A stretch of DNA of 64,000 bases from NCBI RefSeq assembly GCF_002836515.1, contig NZ_PJBC01000059.1:62001-126000 (forward strand), written 5' to 3'. Under the pieces are notes generated by a model, which worked only from the letters and a program-made list of their open reading frames with translations, searched no databases and was not told the origin of the DNA. Within the stretch, counting starts at the first letter, position 1, and each line of letters opens with the position of its first letter. This DNA comes from Pseudomonas sp. Choline-02u-1. Lineage in GTDB: Bacteria > Pseudomonadota > Gammaproteobacteria > Pseudomonadales > Pseudomonadaceae. Below, one piece after another: positions 42,694 through 51,235 of the stretch. Both the position numbers and the translations under genes were made by a program.

Positions 42694-43679
42694 AGCCATC
42701 CAATCCGATCACACCGACACCGGCCCAGGAGCAGGCCGCGCTGGCCTGGCTGAGCCTGTTGCACGATCGCCCGAGCACTGGCGATCAACTGACCTTCAGC
42801 GAATGGCTGCGCGCTGACCCCGCTCATGCCCAGGCGTATGCGCAGGCGCAGGTGATCTGGGAACTCAGTGAAGCCCCGGCGCGCACGTTGGCCGGTGAAG
42901 ATGCCCTCGCGTTGCAAGGGTATTTGCAGGCGATGGATACCCCGCGTCGTTCGCGGTTGTTGCGTTGGTCTGGAGCGTTGGCGATGGCCGCGTGTCTGCT
43001 GCTGATGGTCAGCCTCGGCACGGGCTGGCAAGCGCAGCGCTGGCTCGACGATCTGCGCGCCGATCATGTCACGGCGCCCGGTGAAATCCGCACGGTGAAA
43101 CTGGCCGATCAGTCGCAAGTCACGCTGGATGCCGACAGCGCGATTGCTGTTGAATTCAGCCACGGTCAACGCCGCGTGCAATTGATCCGTGGCGCTGCTT
43201 TCTTCAGCGTCACCCACACTGGCGATCCGTTTGTGGTGGCGGCGGAGCAGGGCGAGGCGCGGGTGCTGGGTACGCAGTTCGAAGTGCGCCGGCAACCTCA
43301 CGGCGCACGAGTGACGGTGTTGTCCGGGCGGGTCGGGGTAACGGCGGATGAGCATGGTCAACAGCAGATTCTCACGGCCGGCCAGCAGGTCGCTTATGCC
43401 GACGGCACGGCGGAAAAAGTGCATGCCGTGGACAGTGAGGCGCAACTGGCCTGGCGTCAGGGTTGGCTGACTTACTACAAGACCACGCTGGCCGATGTCG
43501 TCGAGGATCTGCGCCGCTATTACCCGGGGCGAATTGTGCTGCTCAACGATACGCTTGCGGCGCGCAAGGTCAGCGGCAGTTTTCCGAGCAAGGATCCACA
43601 AGCGGTGCTCAATTCGCTGCAAGGGGTGTTGGGGTTTGAGCAGCATCGGGTGTTGGGGCAGTTGATTATTTTGCGCTGA
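42690..43679 (+). CDS. FecR-family anti-sigma factor
   Basis: A 329-residue protein. The cytoplasmic domain (about 1-85) starts ITPTPAQEQAALAWLSLLHD with FSEWLRADPAHAQAYAQAQV; a membrane helix lies at about 90-112 (WSGALAMAACLLLMVSLGTG); the periplasmic FecR domain contains HVTAPGEIRTVKLADQSQVT, LDADSAIAVEFS and AEQGEARVLGTQFEVRRQ. The C-terminal end (about 260-329; YYKTTLADVVEDLRRYYPGR) is the STN-like domain that meets the receptor. It overlaps the sigma gene and precedes the receptor by 165 bases, which include a terminator-like hairpin. Confidence 0.92.
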   Translation: MKPSNPITPTPAQEQAALAWLSLLHDRPSTGDQLTFSEWLRADPAHAQAYAQAQVIWELSEAPARTLAGEDALALQGYLQAMDTPRRSRLLRWSGALAMAACLLLMVSLGTGWQAQRWLDDLRADHVTAPGEIRTVKLADQSQVTLDADSAIAVEFSHGQRRVQLIRGAAFFSVTHTGDPFVVAAEQGEARVLGTQFEVRRQPHGARVTVLSGRVGVTADEHGQQQILTAGQQVAYADGTAEKVHAVDSEAQLAWRQGWLTYYKTTLADVVEDLRRYYPGRIVLLNDTLAARKVSGSFPSKDPQAVLNSLQGVLGFEQHRVLGQLIILR

Positions 43680-43687
43680 GGCAAAGC

Positions 43688-43734
43688 AAAAGATCATCCG
43701 AACGCGGCCCGAGCTTTCGGACGATCTTTTAATC
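43688..43734 (+). terminator. terminator-like hairpin between anti-sigma and receptor genes
   Basis: Inverted arms AAAAGATCATCCGAA/TTCGGACGATCTTTT (43688-43730) with one mismatch and a 13-base loop; the arm ends in T residues. The AAAGATC wording resembles the ends of the REP family but the core differs. It would separate iron-controlled sigma/anti-sigma transcripts from sigma-driven receptor transcripts. Confidence 0.65.
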
Positions 43735-43844
43735 TTCAAAATTATTTTCATTTCTGTGGTGAGGTAACGCCGAGCCCCATCCGTGTAGTGACTGAAACTG
43801 CGAGCCATTCGCATCCGTTGCGGTACTACACAGGTCATTGAGCA

Positions 43845-46274
43845 ATGAAGTCCAGGGCAAAATCCGGTTCGGTCAAACAGTGGTTAAGCGTGTCGGCGTT
43901 GAGTTTTTCCGCATTGGCATCGCTGCCTATGAGTATCGCGCTGGCGGCAGAAGCGGTGAGTACTCAGGCGCAACAGCAGTTCAAATTTGCCCTCGTCGCC
44001 AAACCGTTGCCGCAAGCCCTGAGCGACTTCAGCCGCGTGACCGGGCAAAGCGTGGTCTACACCGATGAGGCGCCCTACGGCCTCAATGCTCCGGCAGTCA
44101 ACGGCCAGATGAGCGCCGAACAGGCTCTGCAACGCCTGCTCGGCAGCTCCGGCCTGAGCTTTCGCCGCACTGACAGCCACACGTTGGCTCTGGAGCCGAT
44201 GCCGACCGAAGGCGCGCTCAATCTCGGCGCCACCACCATCACGTCCACGCGCGACGAATCAATGAGTTATCAGCCGCCGGCCACCAGTTCGGTGATGCGC
44301 TCATCGGCATCGCTGCAAGAGATTCCACAGACCGTCAATGTCATCCCGGCGCAGGTCATTCGCGATCAGGCGCCGCGCAATCTCGATGATGCGCTGGCCA
44401 ATGTCAGCGGCATCACCCAGGGCAACACCTTGGGCAGTACACAGGATTCGGTGATGACTCGCGGTTTCGGCGACAACCGCAACGGCTCGATCATGCGCGA
44501 CGGCATGCCGCTGGTGCAGGGCCGCGGCATGAACGCGACCGTGGATCGCGTCGAAGTGCTCAAGGGCCCGGCCTCGTTGCTCTACGGGATTCAGGACCCG
44601 GGCGGTGTGGTCAACCTGGTCAGCAAGAAGCCCGAACTGACCCAGTACAACGCCGTGACCGTGCGCGGTTCGACCTACGGAGACGGCAAGAACGGCAGCG
44701 GTGGCGCCTTCGATAGCACCGGCGCGCTGGGCGATTCCGGCTTCGCCTATCGCATGGTTGTCGATCATGAAGACGAAGATTACTGGCGCAACTTCGGCAC
44801 CCACCGCGAGACGCTGATCGCACCGTCGCTGGCCTGGTACGGCGAGCGCACCAAGCTGTTGTTCGCCTACGAACATCGCGAATTTCTCACCCCGTTCGAC
44901 CGTGGCACCTTGATCGATCCGCGCACCAACCATCCGCTGGATATCTCGCGCAAGCAGCGTCTCGACGAGCCGTTCAACGACATGGAAGGGCGCTCGGACC
45001 TCTACCATTTCGAAGCCGACCATGAACTCAACGACGACTGGAAAGCCCACTTCGGCTACAGCTGGAACCGTGAAACCTACGACGCCAGCCAGGTGCGCGT
45101 GACTGCGATCGACACGAAAAAAGGCACACTGACCCGCAGCATGGACGGCACCCGGAACGCGATCAGCACCGATCGTTTCACCACCGCCAGCCTCGAAGGC
45201 AAAATGAATGTGCTGGGCCTGCAGCATGATCTGGTGTTCGGCGTTGATGACGAATACCGCAAGATCTACCGCGAGGATCTGATCCGGCAGAAAAGCCTGA
45301 CCACGTTCAGCTATCTCAACCCGGTGTATGGCCGCGAAGTGATGGGCACTACGGTGAGTGCGCCCGACAGCGCACAGACCGATAAACTGCGCAGCGATTC
45401 GCTGTTCCTGCAGGACTCGATTCACCTCAACGAGCAATGGATTCTCGTCGCCGGTGGACGTTTTCAGGAGTACGACCAGTACGCTGGCAAAGGCGTGCCG
45501 TTCAAGGCAAACACCGACAGCAACGGCCAGAAGTGGGTGCCACGCGCAGGGCTTGTGTATCGCTACACCGACGCCGTGTCGTTCTACGGCAGCTACACCG
45601 AATCGTTCAAACCCAACTCAACCATCGCCCCGCTGAGCGGCAGCAGTACCGTGCTCGACGGCAGCATCGCGCCAGAGGAAGCCAAGTCGTGGGAGCTGGG
45701 TGCGCGGCTGGATATGCCCGGCAGCATCACCGGCAATATCGCCTTGTTCGACATCAAGAAACGCAACGTGCTGGTGGCCAACTCCGAAGGTCCGACGACG
45801 ATTTACAGCGCGGCGGGCGAGGTGCGTTCACGCGGGCTGGAAGTTGACCTGAGCGGGCAGCTCAGCGAGCACTGGAACCTGATCGGCAGTTACGCCTACA
45901 CCGATGCCGAAGTCACCGAAGACCCGCAATACAAAGGCAAGCGCCTGCAGAACGTAGCGAAGAATTCCGGCTCGCTGTCGGCGGTCTATGACTTCGGCAA
46001 TGTGTTTGGCGGCGACCAATTGCGTGTCGGTGCGGGGGCGCGTTATGTCGGCGAGCGTGCCGGCAACGCGGTGAATGATTTTGATCTGCCGAGCTATACC
46101 GTGGCGGATGCGTTTGCCACTTACGACACCACGGTCGAGGGGCAAAAGGTCAAGTTTCAGTTGAACGTAAAGAACCTGTTTGATCGCACCTATTACACCT
46201 CGTCGGCAAGCCGCTTCTTTGTGTCGATGGGGGATTCGCGGCAGGTTTCTTTGTCCAGCACGTTGGAGTTCTGA
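43845..46274 (+). CDS. TonB-dependent siderophore receptor with signalling domain
   Basis: An 809-residue outer-membrane receptor. Signal peptide to about residue 35 (ALSFSALASLPMSIALAAEA), STN signalling domain at about 45-125 (LPQALSDFSRVTGQSVVYTD), plug with QEIPQTVNVIPAQVIRDQAP and VLKGPASLLYGIQDPGGVVN, then a long barrel ending RQVSLSSTLEF. Plug wording is that of the hydroxamate-type (ferrioxamine/ferrichrome/coprogen) receptors, so a xenosiderophore is likely, but the ligand cannot be fixed. It is the target of the upstream sigma/anti-sigma pair. Confidence 0.92.
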   Translation: MKSRAKSGSVKQWLSVSALSFSALASLPMSIALAAEAVSTQAQQQFKFALVAKPLPQALSDFSRVTGQSVVYTDEAPYGLNAPAVNGQMSAEQALQRLLGSSGLSFRRTDSHTLALEPMPTEGALNLGATTITSTRDESMSYQPPATSSVMRSSASLQEIPQTVNVIPAQVIRDQAPRNLDDALANVSGITQGNTLGSTQDSVMTRGFGDNRNGSIMRDGMPLVQGRGMNATVDRVEVLKGPASLLYGIQDPGGVVNLVSKKPELTQYNAVTVRGSTYGDGKNGSGGAFDSTGALGDSGFAYRMVVDHEDEDYWRNFGTHRETLIAPSLAWYGERTKLLFAYEHREFLTPFDRGTLIDPRTNHPLDISRKQRLDEPFNDMEGRSDLYHFEADHELNDDWKAHFGYSWNRETYDASQVRVTAIDTKKGTLTRSMDGTRNAISTDRFTTASLEGKMNVLGLQHDLVFGVDDEYRKIYREDLIRQKSLTTFSYLNPVYGREVMGTTVSAPDSAQTDKLRSDSLFLQDSIHLNEQWILVAGGRFQEYDQYAGKGVPFKANTDSNGQKWVPRAGLVYRYTDAVSFYGSYTESFKPNSTIAPLSGSSTVLDGSIAPEEAKSWELGARLDMPGSITGNIALFDIKKRNVLVANSEGPTTIYSAAGEVRSRGLEVDLSGQLSEHWNLIGSYAYTDAEVTEDPQYKGKRLQNVAKNSGSLSAVYDFGNVFGGDQLRVGAGARYVGERAGNAVNDFDLPSYTVADAFATYDTTVEGQKVKFQLNVKNLFDRTYYTSSASRFFVSMGDSRQVSLSSTLEF

Positions 46275-46296
46275 TCGCAAACCGCGTCATCGTTCT

Positions 46297-46364
46297 TCGC
46301 GAGCAAGCCCGCTCCCACAGGGGACTGCATTGCAAATGTGGGAGCGGGCTTGCTCGCGAAGAGG
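46297..46364. repeat. REPIN of the GTGGGAGCGGGCTTGCTCGC family
   Basis: Near-perfect inverted copies TTCGCGAGCAAGCCCGCTCC and GGAGCGGGCTTGCTCGCGAA around a 20-base spacer, between the receptor and the convergent AraC gene. The best-preserved member of this family in the window. Confidence 0.92.
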
Positions 46365-46391
46365 CCCGTATCGGTGAAACAGATTTTGGCT

Positions 46392-47267
46392 CTAACGCAA
46401 AAATGCCTGTCGATATTCGCCCGGTGTCCCGCCCAGAACCTGCTTGAAGCGATTAGTGAAATGACTGGCGCTGGCAAACCCGCAGGCCAGCGCAATCTCG
46501 CCCAGCGGCAACGCCGTCCCGCGCAGCAGCTCCCGTGCGCGGTTCAAGCGCCGCGCCAGCACATATTGGTGCGGCGGCAGTCCGAAGCTTGCGCGAAACA
46601 TCCGCGCAAAGTGATATTCAGAGAGCGCACACAACCCCGCCAGTTGACCCAGGCTGATCGGTTCGGCCAACTGGTTGTCGATGTACTCAACCAGTTGCCG
46701 CCGCTGATGCGGCGCCAGTCCGCCCTTCAAGCGCAAGCCCTGACGCGCACCGACCTGACTGAGCAACGTGTGGCTGATCAACTCATGGGCGAGGCTGCTG
46801 GTCAGCAAGCGCTCGGCCGGCTCTTGCCAGTTCAGGTTCAGCAATTGCCTGAAGCGCTGCGCCTGCTGCGGATCTTCAAGAAAGGTCTGTTCGCGTAATT
46901 GCATCTCGCGCGGCTCGCGATCCAGCAAAGTGACGCAACCGAGGGCGAACTGTTCGGCGCTGAGATACAGGTGCGCCAGACGGATATCGCCGTTGATCAC
47001 CCAGCCCGACTCATGTTCCGCCGGCAGGATGCACAGCTTGTCCGGCCCGCCCTTGCGGCCCGGCTGGCCACGACGAAAAGTGCCGGTGCCGCCGGCGATG
47101 TAGCAGGACAGCGTGTGATGACTTGGCGCTTCATATTCCTGGGCATCGTGGTGGTTGGTCCACAAAGCCGCAGACAAGCCGTCACCGAGCTCGGCGCTGT
47201 GCACCAGACGTGCATTCGGCGAGCGATTGAGGGCTTGAAACACTTGCAGGGTATCGATAGCGGCCAT
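46392..47267 (-). CDS. AraC-family transcriptional regulator
   Basis: A 291-residue regulator from the ATG at 47267, with GGAG seven bases upstream; longer frames lack a ribosome site. The N-terminal cupin-like sensor (about 20-130) has SCYIAGGTGTFRRGQPGRKG and LCILPAEHESGWVINGDIRL. The C-terminal double helix-turn-helix (about 190-290) has LGQLAGLCALSEYHFARMFR and GEIALACGFASASHFTNRFK. It is divergent from the EamA exporter across 136 bases and so probably controls it. Confidence 0.9.
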   Translation of the reverse strand: MAAIDTLQVFQALNRSPNARLVHSAELGDGLSAALWTNHHDAQEYEAPSHHTLSCYIAGGTGTFRRGQPGRKGGPDKLCILPAEHESGWVINGDIRLAHLYLSAEQFALGCVTLLDREPREMQLREQTFLEDPQQAQRFRQLLNLNWQEPAERLLTSSLAHELISHTLLSQVGARQGLRLKGGLAPHQRRQLVEYIDNQLAEPISLGQLAGLCALSEYHFARMFRASFGLPPHQYVLARRLNRARELLRGTALPLGEIALACGFASASHFTNRFKQVLGGTPGEYRQAFLR

Positions 47268-47403
47268 GTGCGGTTCTCCAACGCCTTGCATCCTACTCCG
47301 TAGACCGCGCGCTGCCAGCCGCCGCCAGACAAAAGCGCAAGATTGTGCAAGCGTCGAAGGACGCACGGGCAGACACTCAAGACCTGTTTGAGGAGTGCCT
47401 GCC

Positions 47404-48306
47404 ATGAACCTGTCGTTGTACCTGCTGACCGTGCTGATTTGGGGCACCACCTGGATTGCCTTGAAATGGCAATTGGGCGTGGTCGAAATTCCAGTGTCGA
47501 TCGTCTACCGCTTCGGCCTGGCTGCATTGGTGTTGTTTGCGCTGCTGTTGCTCAGCCGGCGCCTGCAACCGATGAACCGCCGTGGGCACTTGATCTGTGT
47601 GGCTCAGGGGGTGTGCCTGTTCTGTGTCAACTTCATGTGCTTTCTGACGGCCAGCCAATGGATTCCCAGCGGACTGGTGGCGGTGGTGTTTTCCACTGCA
47701 ACGCTGTGGAACGCGCTCAATGCGCGGGTGTTCTTCGGCCAGCGCATTGCACGCAATGTGCTGATGGGCGGCGCGCTGGGGCTGTTCGGTCTGGGGCTGC
47801 TGTTCTGGCCGCAATTGGCCGGGCATCAGGCCAGCCCGCAAACGCTGCTGGGGCTTGGTCTGGCGTTGTGCGGCACCTTGTGTTTTTCGGCGGGCAATAT
47901 GCTCTCAAGCCTGCAACAGAAAGCGGGATTGAGGCCGCTGACGACCAATGCCTGGGGCATGGCTTATGGCGCGGTGATGCTGTCGGTGTGGTGTCTGTTC
48001 AACGGCATACCCTTCGACATGGACTGGTCGCCGCGTTATGTCGGCGCCTTGCTGTATCTGGTGATTCCCGGCTCGGTGATCGGCTTCACCGCGTACCTGA
48101 CGCTGGTCGGGCGCATGGGCCCGGAGCGTGCGGCTTATTGCACGGTGCTGTTCCCGGTGGTGGCGCTGAACGTGTCGGCGTTTGCCGAAGGTTATCAATG
48201 GACCACGCCGGCACTGGCGGGGCTGGTGTTGGTGATGCTGGGCAACGTATTGGTGTTCCGTAAACCGAAAAAGCTGTTGTCTGCCGGGCAGAGGACGTTG
48301 GCTTGA
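47404..48306 (+). CDS. EamA/DMT-family membrane transporter
   Basis: A 300-residue ten-helix transporter of two EamA repeats (about 5-135 and 150-290). MNLSLYLLTVLIWGTTWIAL is helix 1 with the family's WGTTW, and the second repeat opens LLGLGLALCGTLCFSAGNML. AGGAG lies eight bases before the ATG at 47404. Members export amino acids, metabolites or drugs. The divergent AraC regulator suggests inducible export of an unknown compound. Confidence 0.9.
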   Translation: MNLSLYLLTVLIWGTTWIALKWQLGVVEIPVSIVYRFGLAALVLFALLLLSRRLQPMNRRGHLICVAQGVCLFCVNFMCFLTASQWIPSGLVAVVFSTATLWNALNARVFFGQRIARNVLMGGALGLFGLGLLFWPQLAGHQASPQTLLGLGLALCGTLCFSAGNMLSSLQQKAGLRPLTTNAWGMAYGAVMLSVWCLFNGIPFDMDWSPRYVGALLYLVIPGSVIGFTAYLTLVGRMGPERAAYCTVLFPVVALNVSAFAEGYQWTTPALAGLVLVMLGNVLVFRKPKKLLSAGQRTLA

Positions 48307-48323
48307 TAAACGAGCGCTGCTGT

Positions 48324-48854
48324 TCAACCCTCCACTTTCAAGCTGATGTATATCATCACCGGGAAAATGAAGTCGACAATATGTCTTGCCCAGTCTTTGG
48401 CATTCCATGATTGCGAAGTGTCCATGTCAAACCATTCGACACCGACAGTTTGCAGGCACACGTAATAAATGAAGATGGCGACCAGTATGCCCATGATCGA
48501 AAACTTCTTGGCTTCGTGAAATGCCGCTGCCGAAGCATCAACGTAGCGATATAACTGGTACGTGCCGATCAGGCAGAGCACTGTGTAGGTGACTTCCAGG
48601 GTGATGATGAACCAGTAGATCCGGTGGTGGATCATCGGCGATTCAATGGCGCGGTACAGGATGTTTTCGCCGGCCGTGGTGGTATCCATGCTCAGGATAT
48701 GCGCGACATAGTTATAGTTGGATTCATAGTCGATGATGTTATGAATTATCACCAGCACGCCGAAGAAACTTATATAAGCCATCAGGATGACTTTGCTGTA
48801 ACGAATGAGTTTGTCGGTGGTCAGGGTGTTCAAAAAATATGCTCTCCATGGCAA
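48324..48854 (-). CDS. DUF2165 family small membrane protein
   Basis: A 176-residue four-helix membrane protein (about 20-45, 78-102, 115-135, 150-170) with VILMAYISFFGVLVIIHNII, SNYNYVAHILSMDTTTAGEN, and VGVEWFDMDTSQSWNAKDWA, which match DUF2165. The only starts are a TTG at 48854 or an internal ATG at about residue 25, which would remove much of helix 1; TTG is preferred. Base composition is visibly poorer in GC than its neighbours, hinting at later acquisition. Function unknown; convergent with the EamA gene. Confidence 0.8.
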   Translation of the reverse strand: MPWRAYFLNTLTTDKLIRYSKVILMAYISFFGVLVIIHNIIDYESNYNYVAHILSMDTTTAGENILYRAIESPMIHHRIYWFIITLEVTYTVLCLIGTYQLYRYVDASAAAFHEAKKFSIMGILVAIFIYYVCLQTVGVEWFDMDTSQSWNAKDWARHIVDFIFPVMIYISLKVEG

Positions 48855-48947
48855 CCCATCAATGAGTTGATAGGTGGCGAGAGCTTATAGTGCAGTTACT
48901 GGGTTGGGATGGGTTGTTCAGTTGCGAGTTATGTATCAGGAGTAATC

Positions 48948-48983
48948 AAGGGCCAGCGCAACCATGCGCTGGCCCTTTTTTTC
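48948..48983 (+). terminator. strong hairpin with T run, between DUF2165 and 2-hydroxyacid dehydrogenase genes
   Basis: Thirteen-base-pair stem AAGGGCCAGCGCA/TGCGCTGGCCCTT with an ACCA loop (48948-48977) and a T run rightwards. No rightward gene ends before it; for the leftward dehydrogenase transcript the hairpin is followed by only TT, so it may end that transcript poorly, or mark its 3' end after trimming. Confidence 0.75.
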
Positions 48984-49956
48984 AGCCGCGCCAGACTTGC
49001 GGGTTGACCAGATCCTGCGGCCGTTCGCCAAGCAGGGCACTGCGCAGGTTGGCCAGTGCGCGATTGGCCATGGCTTCGCGGGTCTCGGTGGTGGCTGAGC
49101 CGATGTGCGGCAGGGTGACGGCGTTCTTCAACTGGAACAGCGGCGATTCGGCCAGCGGCTCCTTCTCATAGACGTCCAGCCCGGCGCCACGGATGCGGTT
49201 GTTTTGCAGGGCTTCGATCAGCGCCGGTTCGTCGACGACCGGGCCGCGCGAGATATTGACGAGGATGGCGCCAGGCTTCATCAGCGCCAGTTCGCGATGG
49301 CTGATGAGGTGGCGGGTCTTGTCGCTGAGCGGCACCACCAGGCAGACGAAGTCGGCTTCGGCGAGCAGTTGCTCAAGGCTGCGAAATTGCGCGCCGAGTT
49401 CTTTTTCCAGTTCGGTCTTGCGGCTGTTGCCGCTGTAGATGATCGGCATGTTGAAGCCGAAGCGGCCACGGCGGGCAACGGCGGCGCCGATGTTGCCCAT
49501 GCCGACGATGCCCAGGGTCTTGCCATGCACATCACTGCCGAACAGCGGGGCCCCGACGCTGGCTTGCCATTGGCCGGCCTTGGTCCAGGCGTCGAGTTCG
49601 GCAACGCGGCGGGCGCTGCTCATGATCAGGGCGAAGGCGAGGTCGGCGGTGCTTTCGGTGAGCACGTCGGGGGTGTTGGTGAGCATGATCCCGCGCTCGT
49701 TGAAGTAGTCCAGGTCGTAGTTGTCGTAGCCGACCGAGACGCTCGAGACCACTTCGAGTTTTGTTGCGTTTTCCAGTTGGGCTTTGCCGAGTTTGCGACC
49801 GACGCCGATCAAGCCGTGGGCGTGGGGCAGGGCTTCGTTGAACTGGGCGTTGATGTCACCGGTCTTGGGGTTGGGGACGATGACGTCGAATTCTTCTTGC
49901 AGGCGCTCGATCATGGGCGGGGTGATGCGGCTGAAGGCCAGGACTGTTTTTTTCAT
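48982..49956 (-). CDS. ghrB: 2-hydroxyacid dehydrogenase, GhrB/2-ketogluconate reductase-like
   Basis: A 324-residue D-isomer-specific dehydrogenase. The catalytic domain has VSSVSVGYDNYDLDYFNERG and TADLAFALIMSSARRVAELD; the NADPH domain has LGIVGMGNIGAAVARRGRFG; the catalytic Arg, Glu and His are in NISRGPVVDE, DVYEKEP and LPHIGSATTE. The wording fits the bacterial glyoxylate/hydroxypyruvate and 2-ketogluconate reductases (GhrB, TkrA), which cannot be told apart here. It is a single leftward gene with a repeat-rich 5' spacer. Confidence 0.88.
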   Translation of the reverse strand: MKKTVLAFSRITPPMIERLQEEFDVIVPNPKTGDINAQFNEALPHAHGLIGVGRKLGKAQLENATKLEVVSSVSVGYDNYDLDYFNERGIMLTNTPDVLTESTADLAFALIMSSARRVAELDAWTKAGQWQASVGAPLFGSDVHGKTLGIVGMGNIGAAVARRGRFGFNMPIIYSGNSRKTELEKELGAQFRSLEQLLAEADFVCLVVPLSDKTRHLISHRELALMKPGAILVNISRGPVVDEPALIEALQNNRIRGAGLDVYEKEPLAESPLFQLKNAVTLPHIGSATTETREAMANRALANLRSALLGERPQDLVNPQVWRG

Positions 49957-50084
49957 TGGATTTGAGCTCGTCGGGGCTTGATTGCAAGCACGCTAACATT
50001 TTCTCGCTCAGGTTGTCTTGGCGGCCTCTGGGCCGACCATGCCTTGGTTTGTCTGGTATGCATATCCGATGGTATCGGTGCGGC

Positions 50085-50165
50085 GGCTGGCGGTTTCGCC
50101 TGACGGCGACTTACTTTTTTACAAGCGCCCGGAATGCCGGCCCAGTAAAAAAGTAAGCAAAAAAC
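50085..50165. repeat. TTACTTTTTTAC/GTAAAAAAGTAA inverted-repeat element
   Basis: Perfect 12-base arms TTACTTTTTTAC (50111-50122) and GTAAAAAAGTAA (50145-50156) enclose a 22-base GC-rich segment, preceded by GGTTTCGCCTGACGGCGACT. The T- and A-rich arms are strikingly different from the GC-rich surroundings. The wording is familiar from other pseudomonad intergenic regions. Confidence 0.75.
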
Positions 50166-50365
50166 GCTAGCTCCTGCATTCGGCCCTCGCAGGCCCGGGT
50201 CCCTTCGCTGCGGGATTGATCCGGGCGTAGCGGCTACGGTTTGCTCCGCTGCACCTCCTTGCGCTGTGTTCGAATTCGTCGAACCGACGTCGCCCGTGGA
50301 TCAAGATCAAAAGCACTCGAGCTTGCGCTCATTGTTGAGTGGGGCGGCTGCGCTGCTTGGCCTTT

Positions 50366-50392
50366 CTGTGGGAGCGGGCTTGCTCGCGAAGG
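50366..50392. repeat. single REP, GTGGGAGCGGGCTTGCTCGC family
   Basis: TGTGGGAGCGGGCTTGCTCG, then CGAA: one full unit. Confidence 0.88.
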
Positions 50393-50437
50393 CGGCCCGC
50401 TAGTCAACAAATTACTATCGAATTCACGCGATCCAAT

Positions 50438-50470
50438 TGTAGGAGCTGCCGAAGGCTGCGATCTTTTGAT
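50438..50470. repeat. single REP, GTAGGAGCTGCCGAAGGCTG family
   Basis: TGTAGGAGCTGCCGAAGGCT, then GCGATCTTTTGA: one full unit without its partner. Confidence 0.88.
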
Positions 50471-50486
50471 TTTTGTTTTTGCTTTT

Positions 50487-50514
50487 CTGTGGGAGCGAGC
50501 CTGCTCGCGAAAGC
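50487..50514. repeat. single REP, GTGGGAGCGGGCTTGCTCGC family
   Basis: TGTGGGAGCGAGCCTGCTCG, then CGAAAGC: one unit, same orientation as the one at 50366. Confidence 0.88.
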
Positions 50515-50580
50515 GGTTTATCTGACACCTCGAATGGTGAATGTGCCGAAGCCCTCGCGGTCGGGCTCGCTCCCGGAAGG

Positions 50581-50955
50581 TCAGCTGCGTGTCGGGGGCT
50601 GGTGGATTTCGTAATTGTCCAATACCCGATTCACTGCCAGTTCCGCCAGCATGATCACCTGCTGGATGGCCAATATCGTGTGCCGCTGTGGGCTGTCGAC
50701 GTAGGCGGCGATGTCGCTGCTCATGATGCTCGCCGACGCGAGCGATTCGCAGGCGTGGGCCAGCAGGCTTTCGTTGTCCTGGTCCGGTGCTACCTGGAAC
50801 ATGGTGCTGGGTCTGTGGCTTTGCTGCGCGGTGGCGGACGGTTTGAGGTAGTGATCCAGCGCGCGCTCGGCGGCGTCGTGGAGTTTTTTCGAGTCGGGGG
50901 ATTGGTAGGGGGAGGTGCTTTCTGATCCGGGGGGATTGGGTGTGGGTTTGAACAT
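50581..50955 (-). CDS. DUF6124 family protein
   Basis: A 124-residue protein from the ATG at 50955, with GGAG seven bases before it. The N-terminal third is polar and Pro/Ser-rich (MFKPTPNPPGSESTSPYQSP), then KKLHDAAERALDHYLKP and the conserved helical part DNESLLAHACESLASASIMS, IAAYVDSPQRHTILAIQQVI, LAELAVNRVLDNYEI. This is DUF6124 (earlier DUF3077), a pseudomonad family of unknown function usually present in several copies per genome. The leader before it is packed with palindromes (50981-51103), suggesting RNA-level control. Confidence 0.85.
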   Translation of the reverse strand: MFKPTPNPPGSESTSPYQSPDSKKLHDAAERALDHYLKPSATAQQSHRPSTMFQVAPDQDNESLLAHACESLASASIMSSDIAAYVDSPQRHTILAIQQVIMLAELAVNRVLDNYEIHQPPTRS

Positions 50956-51103
50956 GGTGAAACTCCATTCGGGAAGTGGAGTTCGCCACTGATTGCGACC
51001 AAGCAATCGGGTGGCGAACCGTACGCGGGTTGGTCGACCAGGGAATGGAAACCCGGCAGGGCCGAGGCCCTCCCACGCACAGCTCGCCATTAAGCATGCT
51101 TAA
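50956..51103 (-). promoter_or_regulatory. structured leader of the DUF6124 gene
   Basis: Upstream of the start codon are a bipartite hairpin (GTTCGCCAC at 50981-50989 with GTGGCGAAC at 51011-51019, inner arms GATTGC/GCAATC), the palindrome TGGTCGACCA (51031-51040), AGGGCC-GA-GGCCCT (51058-51071) and TTAAGCATGCTTAA (51090-51103). The inner hairpin ends 25 bases before the ATG, next to the ribosome site. Four palindromes in 125 bases is far above the surroundings. It may be a regulatory 5' UTR; the AT-rich palindrome may be an operator or promoter part. Confidence 0.6.
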
Positions 51104-51235
51104 AAATGTGCGCCATTCTAAACCCGGACGACCAAGCCCGGTCGCTGATTCGTCAGCAACCGCCAGATCCTAGCCAGCGCACGTCCGACGGACAACCTGC
51201 AAAACCTGTCGGAAACTTCCGTGAAAACACCACCA

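Larger units (their letters stand above)
49957..50580. other. repeat-dense spacer of about 620 bases
   Basis: No gene. It holds, in order, a TTACTTTTTTAC inverted-repeat element (50085-50165), a stretch of unassigned sequence, and three REP units of two families (50366-50392, 50438-50470, 50487-50514). The promoter of the GhrB-like gene must lie at its left end. Confidence 0.75.
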
